DNA from: Cunninghamella blakesleeana
Lineage: Eukaryota; Mucoromycota; Mucoromycetes; Mucorales; Cunninghamellaceae
NCBI GenBank assembly: GCA_017871115.1
Contig: JAFCIZ010000001.1
Coordinates: 186,001 to 250,000, forward strand
Direction: 5' to 3'
Length of the DNA: 64,000 nt
Shown: in pieces, positions 1 to 10,255 of the stretch
Layout: each line of letters begins with the position of its first letter
Numbering within the stretch: the stretch's first letter is position 1
Translations under genes and position numbers: made by a program
The notes under the pieces: model-generated
What the model saw: the letters and a program-made list of their open reading frames with translations, nothing else
The model's database searches: none
Told to the model about the DNA's origin: nothing

Positions 1-730
1 CCGTAGCTTTATATCGTATTTTAAACCATCCTGGATTCATTGATGAATTACTCGAAGAACAAAATCAAGTATTAGAAGCCGAAGGATTTGATCAAAATTG
101 TGGCCCTGAAGTATTTACTCGTGAAATCCTTAATAAATTCGTTAAATTAGATAGTGCTATTCGTGAAGCTTTTAGAATTAAAAATGTATATATTGATTTG
201 CCACATCAAAATGTCAGTAATGAAAACGTTGTCTTATCTGGTGGTACTGTAATTCGACCTGGTGAAAATGTATATATCAATTCATTTGCTAATCATAATG
301 ATCCTGAAATTCAAAAGATGCTCGATGACTTTCAAGAATATAAACCTCTTCGTTTCTTAAATGCTGGAAAGAATTCTGCTAAAATCGGTGAGGATTATCT
401 CTTTTTTGGATTAGGACCCAAAGCGTGCCCTGGAAGGTAAAATATAATATTAAAAACGTCATAAAAGGATGAAAAAAACAAAATAAGATATAGGTTAATA
501 GCCAAAAAAAGTCAAAGATAATCAATTTTTGTTTTTTTTTATTAATATTTCATTTTTTCTTTCTATTTTTTATATAATAAATTAGATGGTTTGCTATTCA
601 AGAAATTAAAACAATTATTTCTTATTTAATCCGTCGATTTGAAATTGTACCATTAGAACCAGTTCGTATTCCTGTAGCAGAGTACGACTTTTTCCCATCT
701 GGCATGTACAAACTTATCCCTAGAAAATAA
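1..730 (+). CDS. Cytochrome P450, 3' part (array copy 1)
   Basis: Heme-thiolate monooxygenase, cut by the left edge of the window. The visible coding parts are 1-436 and 586-730, joined by a GT-AG intron; the frame starts at base 3. Seen: the K-helix ExxR motif (EAFR, near 163-174), the PxRF-type stretch KPLRF, and the heme-binding loop FGLGPKACPG just before the intron. The Arg codon of CPGR is split AG|A across intron 7, as in every other copy. The protein ends MYKLIPRK. Exon 7 is almost identical to copy 2 over long runs, while exon 8 differs more, which suggests patchy gene conversion. Substrate unknown. The missing N-terminus lies to the left of the window. Confidence 0.93.
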
Positions 731-766
731 AATATTTATTCATGCATGTGTATATTTATATACAAT

Positions 767-799
<33 letters not shown>

Positions 800-1942
800 G
801 TGATAAAGTTATCTCATACTATTCATTATTTTAATCTTCATATAAATAAAAATATAATATTAAATATTAACTATAATTTTATAAATTTACTTCCAAGAGC
901 TTAAAAAAAAAAGTAGTAAGGATAAAAAATATAAAAGCCATAAAGGTCTGGATTAAAAAAAAAAATGCATAAAGTAGGATGATTATTATGATAATCCTGA
1001 TCTACTATTGATATACTTTAAATGCTATATTATTTTAGATCAGTTTTTAAAATCAGCCATATTTTAAAAAAAGTCCTTTCCGTTTTTCTTTTTTTTTCTT
1101 TTCATTAAAAAAAATAATTATATTAAATTTTTAATCCATTCATATCTTTCATTGCTTTTATTACTCTATCAAATATTTTATTATTTTATTTTCCAGCACT
1201 ATAATAAAATAGCATGATAACTTAATATACTTCATTTTGAAGTAGGATAATAATCAGATTTTTTCAACCAAGTTCAATAGATTCAATTCGATATCCTATT
1301 TTATGATTTAATCATGACAACATGAAAATGTTTATTCTTGTAGAGTATGATATTTTGAAAAAGAAGAAGCATGATAAAAGATAAACCAGTTCTCTTTTTA
1401 TACATAAATCAGTATACTTTCATATATTAAAAAAAGAAAATACAGCTGTAGTAATATATTTATCCAACTATTATAACCTCAGTAACTGAAAATAAACAAC
1501 AATTTGATGATAATAAAGTAAAACTTATTATGAGCATATTAATCAACAAAAAACAAATGGGAAGTGCATATACAAAACACTCAGTCAATAGCTCCAAAGG
1601 AAAAGAAAATGAAGAGTAAGAGAAAAATGAAATTGTATGAATTGTTTTATTGTTGGTAAATATCGTTATATATAATAAACAGAAAAAACGAAAAGAAAAT
1701 TATTAGTTTAATAAAAAAAAAAAGAAATAAAAAGAACCAAAAAAAAAAAGAAAAAGAAATAAAAAGAACCAAAAAAAAAAAAAAAAGGAAAAAAGAAAAA
1801 AGAAAAAAAAAAGTATGGAATAAACTTTTTGATAGTATACAAAAATCAAAAGCGATAATAAGGTTTTACTATGAAAAAAATTTAAAAAGGTAGCTGAACA
1901 TGGGATCAACTGTGTTTGCCAATCTCAAATTTCTAGATAATA
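731..1942. other. Intergenic DNA with no gene recognised
   Basis: About 1.2 kb between P450 copy 1 and the Tc1/mariner element. It holds long A-runs (772-799 and several near 1720-1810) and otherwise unstructured AT-rich DNA. The single short reading frame here reads Phe/Leu runs off a poly-A tract and is not a gene. No relic P450 exon was recognised. Confidence 0.6.
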
Positions 1943-2165
1943 CAGTATTTCCACGTAACTTTTTCGGTTTTTTAGTAAATTTTTGTCGGGATTTTAAACC
2001 CTTTTTTGTCGCTTTTTTTTAAAAAATTTGTCGCTTTATTTTTTTTTTTTTGTCGGTTTTATTTTTTTGTTTTGTCATTTTTAAAAACGTTTTAAAAAGA
2101 AACTTTATTTAAGCATAAATCAAAATAACCTATAGAACTTTTTATAAATCCAGAAAGATTTTGAG
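1943..2165 (+). repeat. Left terminal inverted repeat of Tc1/mariner element
   Basis: Mirrors 3427-3643 on the opposite strand with few differences. Contains repeated TTTGTCG motifs, and from 2092 onward also encodes the C-terminus of the transposase on the - strand. Confidence 0.9.
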
Positions 2166-3400
2166 GTGTAACTAAGTAACAAGCTTCCTTAATTCTCGTT
2201 GATAATGTTTCTTCTTCTAAGAAGTTGGTTCTTTTCATTTTACTCTTTGTAGTAGACCAGAATTGTTCAATTGGATTCAGATCAGGAGAGTATGGTGGAA
2301 GATATATGTGTCGATATCCTCTTTCTGCTATCACTTCTTCAATTTGTTTATTTTGGTGAATAGGAGCGTTATCCATAACAATATAAAAATTCTTCATATA
2401 AGGGTAATTATCCATAATGTCCATTGTATCTAATAAAAACTTAATATAGTGACTAGTATTAGTACCTTTACCAATTTTTTTTTCTTTTTCATTCTCTAAT
2501 TTTCTTTTTTTATTTATTTGTGGTCTGTTTGGTTTTCTGAGAGAAATGTTGATGACACCATAATAAGAAATAGCACCCAAAATTGTATGACTTTTTGCTC
2601 TTGTAGATGAGGTTTCCACAATTGGTGTTTTACCTTTAGGAGCCCAAGCATTACTTCTTCGCATATTTATATTGAAGCCTGATTCATCAACAAATATGCA
2701 ATTTTTATAATAATCCATATCTGTATTTTTCCAATGAACAATCCATTCATATCTCTTATTTATAGTTTCTTCAGATAATCTTTTTGTTGAATGAAATGCT
2801 GCTTTTTTAAATGTTAATTGACATTCTTCGTTCATAAACTTGTGAACTGCAGATTTTTTAATATCTAAGTCTTCAAATTTTTTAACCAAAGATTCCATTA
2901 CTTGATCAACAGCAGTAGATGGATAATCATCAATATATTCAACAATATGTTCCTTATGGATGTCATGTAATTTTTTTGTTTTACGTTTAGTTTTTTCTTT
3001 AGTATTAAAAAAAGTATCAGGGTTTTCACGATATTCTTTCCACCATCTTTGAGCTGTACGTTCCTGAATACCAAGTTGTCTTCCAGCTTGTCCTGCTTTT
3101 AGAAGCTTTTCTAATATTAACATTATTAGCCTATACTTATCCATTTCTGTATATTTATTACATTTACGATTAGGACTTTTTGCAACTTTTTTTTCTTCAT
3201 TCTTTAATGATTGAAGATCAGCGGATATAACATCATCATTCATATCAACTTTTGATGATTCTAACTGGATATTTGAATATTGTTGAAGATTTAATAAAAA
3301 TATCCAGTTGAATACTATCCTCTTGATCATTAGTTTCCAAAGGATTATCTCCTTTTTCATTTACTATGTTTCCTTGACCATCTTCATAAAAAAATTCCAT
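2092..3400 (-). CDS. Tc1/mariner-family transposase (DD34E)
   Basis: Catalyses cut-and-paste movement of the surrounding element. I read it as two exons, 3400-3316 and 3260-2092, giving about 417 aa from an ATG that starts MEFFYEDGQG. The 55-nt intron (GT at 3315, AG at 3261) joins ...NDQED to KSSKVDMNDD in frame; without it, translation must begin at a later ATG and gains an odd hydrophobic N-terminus. Seen: an N-terminal helix-turn-helix (LGIQERTAQRWWKEY), then catalytic blocks VDESGFN, MDNAPIH and SPDLNPIEQFW. There are 34 residues between the second Asp and the Glu, the Tc1 spacing. No stop or frameshift is visible, so activity is possible. The C-terminus runs into the left TIR. Confidence 0.88.
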
Positions 3401-3426
3401 TTTATTTCTTAAGTGACTACTTGTAT

Positions 3427-3643
3427 CTCAAAATCTCTCTGGATTTATAAAAAGTTCTATAGGTTATTTTGATTTATGCTTAAATAAAGTTTTTAAAACG
3501 TTTTTAAAACGACAAAACAAAAAAATAAAACCGACAAAAAAAAAAAATAAAGCGACAAATTTTTTAAAAAAAAGCGACAAAAAAGGGTTTAAAATCCCGA
3601 CAAAAATTTACTAAAAAACCGAAAAAATTATGTGGAAATACTG
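3427..3643 (-). repeat. Right terminal inverted repeat of Tc1/mariner element
   Basis: Inverted copy of 1943-2165. Read on the + strand from 3427 it still encodes the same roughly 20 residues (NLSGFIKSSIGYFDLCL) that end the transposase, so coding DNA has been copied into the far end of the element. Confidence 0.9.
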
Positions 3644-3645
3644 TA

Positions 3646-4228
3646 AAAACATAATTACACAATTGGGGAAATGATGTTTGGTCTATGGACATTAACTTTG
3701 AAAACGTTTTTATTTTTATTAATAGTCTGTGACACATTGACGACTGTAACACCAATGTAAATTTGATGGGCAGCTTGACATTTGAATAAATATAATTGTA
3801 ACAATCACTATTTGTATATAGATACACACATATATATATATACAAGAGCAAGAAAACATAAATGATATCAATAAATAATATTATAAAAGTTAATCATTTA
3901 AGAATATATTAGGATTATAAAATATTAATTACAAGAGTATATATATATATATATATATATATTTAACATTTATAAAGGATAGGATAATAGCATAAAAATA
4001 AAAAAAATAAAAAAAATAAAAATAAAAAAAAGAGAAAAAAGGAAAGAAATAAAGTTTACCTCAATTAAACCCGCGAATGATTAGTGAAACAGAATTACCA
4101 ATTTCTTTTTAAATATATATATACATTTATATTTATCATTATTTTGCTAATCTCTTTTTTTATTCTTTTTTTCTTTCCTCTCTCTCTCTCTCTCCTTTAT
4201 ATATATTTCTTACATTAAATAAAAAACT
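3646..4228 (+). promoter_or_regulatory. Upstream region of P450 copy 2
   Basis: Contains a block GAATGATTAGTGAAACAGA near 4076-4094 that recurs upstream of copy 4 at almost the same distance from the ATG (about 155 bp). The stretch 3720-3860 also resembles 24385-24560 upstream of copy 4 (shared ACATTGAC and GTAACAC strings), so the two promoters derive from one duplication. (TA)n runs lie near 3937-3962. The reading frame across 3564-3851 is not supported as a gene. Confidence 0.55.
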
Positions 4229-6588
4229 ATGCTAACTCAATACATTAGCCATTTTATCAATAATTTTGATCAAAAAAAAACCGTGGATCAACTTCAAAAA
4301 ATTGCTAATTCCAAGGAAGGTGCTATTGGTATTGCTACTGCTGTAGTTTTAATGGCTGGTATATCTTTTTACAAGTCAACTAAGGTAATTATATTTATAT
4401 ATGTATGTATGTACCTGTAAATCGTTAAAATAATAAAGCTTTCTTTCTTCTTTATTTGTAATAGTTTGATCGTGGTTGTCCTCGTGTCCCTGATAGTAGT
4501 TTCATTTATGGTTCAACAATGGAATATCGTAAAGATCCCAAAGCTTTTTTAAATAAATGGCATAAAGAATTAGGTGATGTTTATAGTGCTCGTCTTTTTG
4601 GTGGAGTAAGTCTATGTTTATTATTATAAATAAAATATAATAAACTTAAATAAATAAAGTGTACATCATATATAGATAAATTGTCTAAGATGGAATATTT
4701 TTCGTATTGATTTTATAGGAAATCGTCATTGTATCTGGTCATCAAGTTCGTGAAGTTTTCTTGAATAAGGATTTTAATTTCAATGAAGGCATCAAAAGAG
4801 TAAATTTACAAATATATAATAATAGTAACAGTAGCAAAAAATACAAAAAAAAAATAAAATATATATTTTACAGTGAATACTAAATTGGTACGTGTTCTAT
4901 TTTTTTTAGTCTTTCGATACCCATCTTTTAACTGATTCTAGACAAAAGGATACCCATATTAGTCCTATTGGCGATGCCACTAAACAATATCTTAATCCAA
5001 ATCTTAAATATTTTACTCCTTATGTTATCGAAGCTGTAAGTGAAATAAAACTAGTAACAACTACAACAATGGACGGATGATAGTAATATAATCTCATATA
5101 TATGTCTCATTTTTGTTATTAATTTTTATACTTATTTTAATATATATATATGTAAATAGCTCACTGAAGGGTTTCATGAATTTAGTGGTGATATTCCTAG
5201 TAAATTTGAATACAATAATATATAAAAATAAGAATGTGCTATACTACTATAAATATGGATACATTTTATTGATTTATTTATAACCTATCTTTTTTTTTTT
5301 TTTTTTGTTCATTTTCTAATAGCTGAAGGAAAAGATTATTATCATTTATACCCAATGGTACAACACATGATCGCTAAAGCAAGTGCAACCGTATTTGTTG
5401 GTACTGAATTAGCCAAGAATCCTCAATTAATTGATACTTTTAAAAATATGGTTGCTGAAGTTGGATCTCAAATTTCAGTTAAACCAACCTTGGAGTTATT
5501 TCCAAGAATCTCTAGACTCAGAATGTGGTATATCGGAAAAACTTCACCAAGTATTAAAAGACATCGTAATCAATTATATGATGTTTTAAAATATGAAATC
5601 AATAGTCGTTTAAAGGAAAAGGAAATTGCTGGCGATAAGTGGGAAAGACCTGTAAGTTTGATTTTAGTATATTAATAATTTTATAGTGTTTGATTAATTT
5701 TTTTTTATCTATTTATACTTTTTATTTATTTATATTAGTTTGATATTTTACAATCACTTATTGAAACTAAAGACATACCTTCTCATTTTGATATTTATGA
5801 CTATTCTATGGAAATGATTACATTATTTATCTTTGCTGCCTTACATACAACTACTGAAAATGGAACTGTTGCCTTTTACCGTATTATGAGCCATCCTGGA
5901 TTAATTGATGAATTACTCGAAGAACAAAATCAAGTATTAGAAGCCGAAGGATTTGATAAAAACTGTGGTCCTGAAGTATTTACTCGTGAAATCCTTAATA
6001 AATTCGTTAAATTAGATAGCGCCATTCGTGAATCATTCCGAGTTAAGAACACTTATCTTGATATACCTCATGTTAATTTTGGTGATAAAAATATTGTTTT
6101 ATCTAGTGGAGCTATTATTAGACCTGGTGAATATGTTTACGTTAGTGCTTATACTAATAATAATGATCCTGAAATTCAAAATGGTCTTGACGACCTTCAA
6201 GAATACAAACCTCTTCGTTTCTTGAATGCTGGAAAGAATTCTACTAAAATTGGAGAGGATTTCCTTCCATTTGGATTAGGACCTCATTCTTGCCCTGGAA
6301 GGTAGAGTATAATATTAGAATTGCCATAAAACGATAGAAAAAAGAATATAAAATATAGGTTAATAGTAAAAAAAAGGGTATAAAAGTAATAAATTTTTGT
6401 TTTTTATTAATAATTCTTTTTTTTTTTATATATAAAAAATTAGATGGTTTGCTATTCAAGAGATTAAAACTATGATTTCTTATATCATTCGTAAATACCA
6501 AGTTGTTCAATTAGATAATATCACTTTTCCCACTGAAGATCAAATGTTTTTCCCATCGGGTATGTATAGACTTGTTCCTAGAAAATAA
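4229..6588 (+). CDS. Cytochrome P450 (array copy 2)
   Basis: Membrane-anchored heme monooxygenase of 526 aa, probably in the ER. Exons: 4229-4384, 4465-4605, 4719-4799, 4910-5035, 5160-5199, 5323-5651, 5739-6301, 6444-6588; all junctions are GT-AG and keep frame. Seen: an N-terminal hydrophobic anchor (residues about 33-48, GIATAVVLMAGISFY), the I-helix stretch AALHTTTEN, the K-helix ExxR (ESFR), KPLRF, and the heme loop FGLGPHSCPG. The I-helix has His-Thr-Thr where many P450s have Asp/Glu-Thr; HTT is known in some fungal biosynthetic P450 families (CYP68/CYP503 type), to which this group may be related. Substrate unknown; no scaffold synthase is visible nearby. Confidence 0.95.
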
Positions 6589-6751
6589 AAAGTTGCTTTT
6601 TATTCAATCTACAGGATCTATTTATTTATTCTTAAAAAAGCAAAATTTATATCCTTTCCCTTTAATATTTTATAAATAAAAAATGAATATATATGTAAAT
6701 GGCGGTATCTAAAATTTTTAAACGCCGTTATAATAGCTGCCTATAACGGAC

Positions 6752-6822
6752 GCGTTGTTAGTTTAAAGGTAAAACGCTATACTTCCTTGCTAGTGACCGG
6801 GGTTCGAATCCCCGACAACGCA
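6752..6822 (+). tRNA. tRNA-Gly (anticodon UCC)
   Basis: A 71-nt cloverleaf. The acceptor stem GCGTTGT/ACAACGC pairs fully. The D stem is GTTT/AAAC, and the T arm is CGGGG-TTCGAAT-CCCCG. The anticodon loop CTTCCTT gives UCC. Internal A and B boxes are recognisable, and a TTTT stop for RNA polymerase III follows at about 6827. The anticodon stem CTATA/GCTAG has two mismatches at its inner end, and position 37 is T, so a mildly decayed or atypical copy cannot be excluded. Confidence 0.8.
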
Positions 6823-7898
6823 TAACTTTTAAAAAACTAAACTTCTGATAATAATCAAAGGTAAATATTGGAGTCAAGTAATCAACCTTCTCCACTTCTT
6901 AGGTCTACAAAAACTACATTGAATTTTCCCACTATATTCAAAAATACTCTTTCAACAAAGAGTTTCTTTTATTATATTTAATGATCCATATGATGAAAGT
7001 ATTCAAATATATCTTTGTAAGATTCAGGAACCATAGACTTTGTGGAATTATTTTAATTGTTTAAAAGTAGAATTTCCTTTTATAGTTTTGGAAAGTAGAT
7101 AGTTTTATAGTTTAGTTTAGTTGTCAGTGAGCACCAGTATCTTGTGTTGTGTAAATTTTTGGTTGTTTGAAAAATAGAATTTCCTTTTATAGTTTTAAGA
7201 GGTAGATAGTTTTATAGTTTAGATTAGTCGTCAGTGAGCACCAGTATCTTGTTTTATAAGTAGATACAACTTGGTTTAGATTGATAGTTTAAAGTAAAAA
7301 TAAAATAATAAAATAAAATAAAATAAATTATATAATTGGATAAAGATCAACAATTATATAGACAAAGTAAAAATAAAATAAAATAAATATAATATCGGAT
7401 AAAGATCAACGATTATTATAATAAAATAATATAAAGTAATATTGGATAGTAATCAACAATATTAATATAAAATGAAAATATTCTTTAGCTAAAAAGATGA
7501 GTTAAGAGAATTTAATGTATAGAAATCTTTCTTTATTCAAAATTAACTGTTTTTTCAAAAATGAAATAAAATTGTCGAGTATTTATATAAAAATGATTTG
7601 AATTTTAAATACCGATCATTGATATATATATGCTAGTGCATATATATAAGAGAGTATATATATATATATACTGAGTTTAAATGGAATATATATGCCTGTA
7701 TATATATATATAATAACATATATATAAAATAAGATTATAGTTAAGCCTTGCCTAAATATGGGTGGTTTAGCCAGAACATAACACCAGTGAGTACCAGTAT
7801 CTTGTTTTATAAGTAGTGTTGTGGATTTTTTTTTAGTTATTTAAAAAGTGAAGTTTCCTTTTATAGTTTTGGAAAGTAGATAGTTTTATAGTTTAGTT
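6823..7898. repeat. Degenerate tandem repeat tract
   Basis: About 1 kb without a gene. A unit containing TTTCCTTTTATAGTTTT, AGTAGATAGTTTTATAG and CAGTGAGCACCAGTATCTTG occurs around 7068-7150, 7178-7260 and, interrupted, 7785-7895. Between them, 7265-7465 holds a second set of repeats with GGATAAAGATCAAC, and TA-rich microsatellites fill 7620-7730. No coding sequence was seen. The tract abuts the left end of the next mobile element. Confidence 0.75.
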
Positions 7899-7900
7899 TA

Positions 7901-9278
7901 CACTGTAATAAAAAAAGAGCTGAAAAGTACTGATTTTTTGATTTCAAAGTTCTGATTCAATACCACTTTTATTACACAATAATGGATGTAATTCAGTTCT
8001 GATTGAGTATTATTCATTACTGTTCAATTCTAATTAAGTATTATTCAGTTCTAATTAAGTATTATTCAATACTATTCAGTTCCAGTCAAATACTATTAAG
8101 TACCGATTAAGTATCCTTCAGTTCTAATTTCATAAAATTTATTAATAAAAAATATATACTCTTCCAATTTTAGTCATTACAAGTATTTGAAATATATTTG
8201 AAATTTATATAATAAATGTTGATATTATTATATTTTAGATAATTATAATATTTACCAACAGTAGAAATAAGTTTATGAACTTGATTACATTTTTAAAGAA
8301 TACCAGCAGAATATAATCTAAATCCAATCACTAATACTGAAAATATATTATATAAATTAATTTCTGAAAATTTTATTAGTTTACAAGACGATGACGATGA
8401 TGATAATCATGTTGACACTAATATATATGATAGTTCTGTTCCTATCATTTGTGAATTAGAAGATGGAAACAAAATCAAATTATTGGAGTCTAAGCTACCA
8501 TCGTTAGAAGAAATGGAAACAAATTTACAAGTAATAAAAGAATCAGAAGAAGTAGATATCAAGATTCTTCTTGAGAAATTTTATAAAGGTAAACACGACA
8601 GTTCAAGGCAAGTAATTAGTAATAATTATATTTATAATAGATTAAAAAAAAAACTCAAATAAACAACGCCCAAAAGATTTTGTAATTTTTCAAGTATTTC
8701 AACATTTTATAATACAGACTAATAATGAAGGAGTATGGAAAAAGTGTTTTGCAAAATTAATATATACCTTTTATTATGTATGTATAATCAAATCTGCAAC
8801 ATTATGTATAGTAGGTATAGTTAAATATATTTGTGTTGATGAAGGTAATTTGATCGAGTATCAAAATTCATCCACAAAAAATAAAAAATAAAATATAAAT
8901 TCTTGTTGTAGATGCTCCTGGTTAAATAATAATGCTACATATTTAGAATAATCCAACTTTGTCAATAACACCCAAGGATCAAGAAATTGGACTTATATCC
9001 TAGAATGGCAAGTTTTGACCCTATCCTTGAAACTTGTTTCGAATTATAATATTATTTTTACTATTATTATTCATTTCATTATAGTAGTATTATATAATAA
9101 AATACAACTACAACAATAAAAATATGAGTTGACAGTTTTTTTTTTTTTTTTTTTTTTTTTTTTGCAACAATGGTTTTCTTTTTTATATAGCTTTTATTAT
9201 TAAAGAAATAATCACAAACTTTTTGCTAAAAATTCAGCCGTCTTCAGTGCTCTTAGGCTCATTTTTTTTATTACAGTG
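7901..9278. mobile_element. Degenerate TA-flanked DNA transposon
   Basis: Ends are CACTGTAATAAAAAAAGAGC on the left and its near-perfect inverse (GCTC, T-run, ATTACAGTG) on the right. Both are flanked by TA (7899-7900, 9279-9280), as in Tc1/mariner-like elements. The interior has one open stretch without a start codon (about 8290-8662) that encodes an acidic segment with an Asp run, not recognisable as a transposase. The left 400 bp recur at about 61422-61822, so this is a dispersed family. No intact gene is present. Confidence 0.75.
8290..8662 (+). pseudogene. Relic reading frame inside the TA-flanked element
   Basis: About 120 codons stay open and end in TAA at 8660-8662. The translation is acidic (for example LQDDDDDDNHVDTN, then KLPSLEEMETNLQ). 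No ATG begins it and no catalytic motif was recognised. It probably represents a piece of the element's former gene; a spliced fragment of something else is possible. Confidence 0.45.
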
Positions 9279-9280
9279 TA

Positions 9281-9964
9281 TTATCATTACCCCTAACTGC
9301 TTCAAGACACTAAAAAGGTAGTTTAAATAGTATAAATCTGCAAATATGGTTTGGCCATATATTTTAAATATTGTGAATACATGCAACAGTTGTTGATAAA
9401 ACTTTTTTTATTATTAGTCTCTATTGTTTTTTCATATAGGTATTCAAGTCAAAGAAAATTATTATATTTTATTATTTCAAAGATGTCTTTAATCTGTGTA
9501 TAAATATCAATTCAATAAGTAAAATACCATAAAAATAAACTATATAATATTTTAAAAGAATTCATCTAAATATATATGAAACGCGATATACCTGACAGCT
9601 GACAAGGATATAAAAGTAATAAAGATTAACTTTATCCCCTTTTACTATTAATTTTATTTGTTTTATTGTAATCTCAGTTCCTAATAATCTGTTCATACTT
9701 TAAAAAATTAGCAACTTATATCGAAACATCAAAGGAGAATTGTTCAGCAGCAAATAATATTATTTTATGAAATCACATGGAAGAGGATCCTACCAATTAA
9801 CAAATGATTGGTTAAACGTAAAATATTTGATAAATGTTAATCTATCATATGATATGATGGATATTTTTAATGGTACAATTATAAACGACAAAACCTATAC
9901 CATCATTAAAAAAAAAAAAAAGAAAAAAAGAAAAAAAAAGAAACCCCTCCCCTCCTCCCATAGA
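9281..9964. other. Intergenic DNA with no gene recognised
   Basis: AT-rich DNA between two element relics. It ends in a purine-rich run and a C-rich patch (CCCCTCCCCTCCTCCC near 9944-9959) just before the left end of the next element. Nothing functional was recognised. Confidence 0.5.
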
Positions 9965-10255
9965 ATCGGAAAATCAAAAATTTCTGAAAGGATTTTCAGG
10001 CCAACTCAGAGTAGTCAGGCTTTCAGGTCACCCTCTATCTGAAATACCCTGAAAAGAAATCTTGAAAATTTTTTCAGGGTCTAATTAGATTAAATAAATC
10101 AACTATAGAATTCTGCATTAACTTTACCCTTTTCAAAAAAATATAGTTTTTTAAACAAAATTAAGTCAGATAATATAGGCATACTATAAATATACTCATA
10201 CTTCCATATTCAAAATACATATGTAGCTATTTATTATAACATCTTAAAAAAAAAA

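Larger units (their letters stand above)
1943..3643. mobile_element. Tc1/mariner DNA transposon with long TIRs
   Basis: The element is bounded by inverted ends CAGTATTTCCAC and GTGGAAATACTG, each flanked by TA (1941-1942 and 3644-3645), the usual Tc1/mariner target duplication. The inverted repeats run about 220 bp (1943-2165 and 3427-3643), much longer than the few dozen bp of many family members. They carry several direct copies of TTTGTCG, candidate transposase-binding sites. A single transposase gene fills the interior on the - strand, and its last codons lie inside the left TIR. The element looks intact, so the insertion may be recent. Confidence 0.92.

Noticed and set aside
1703..1909. 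Reading frame on the - strand with a long Phe/Leu run
   Set aside because: It translates a poly-A/purine tract; no domain, codon bias or splice support.
3564..3851. 95-codon frame on the - strand
   Set aside because: Overlaps the transposon TIR and the P450 promoter; composition is like random AT-rich DNA.
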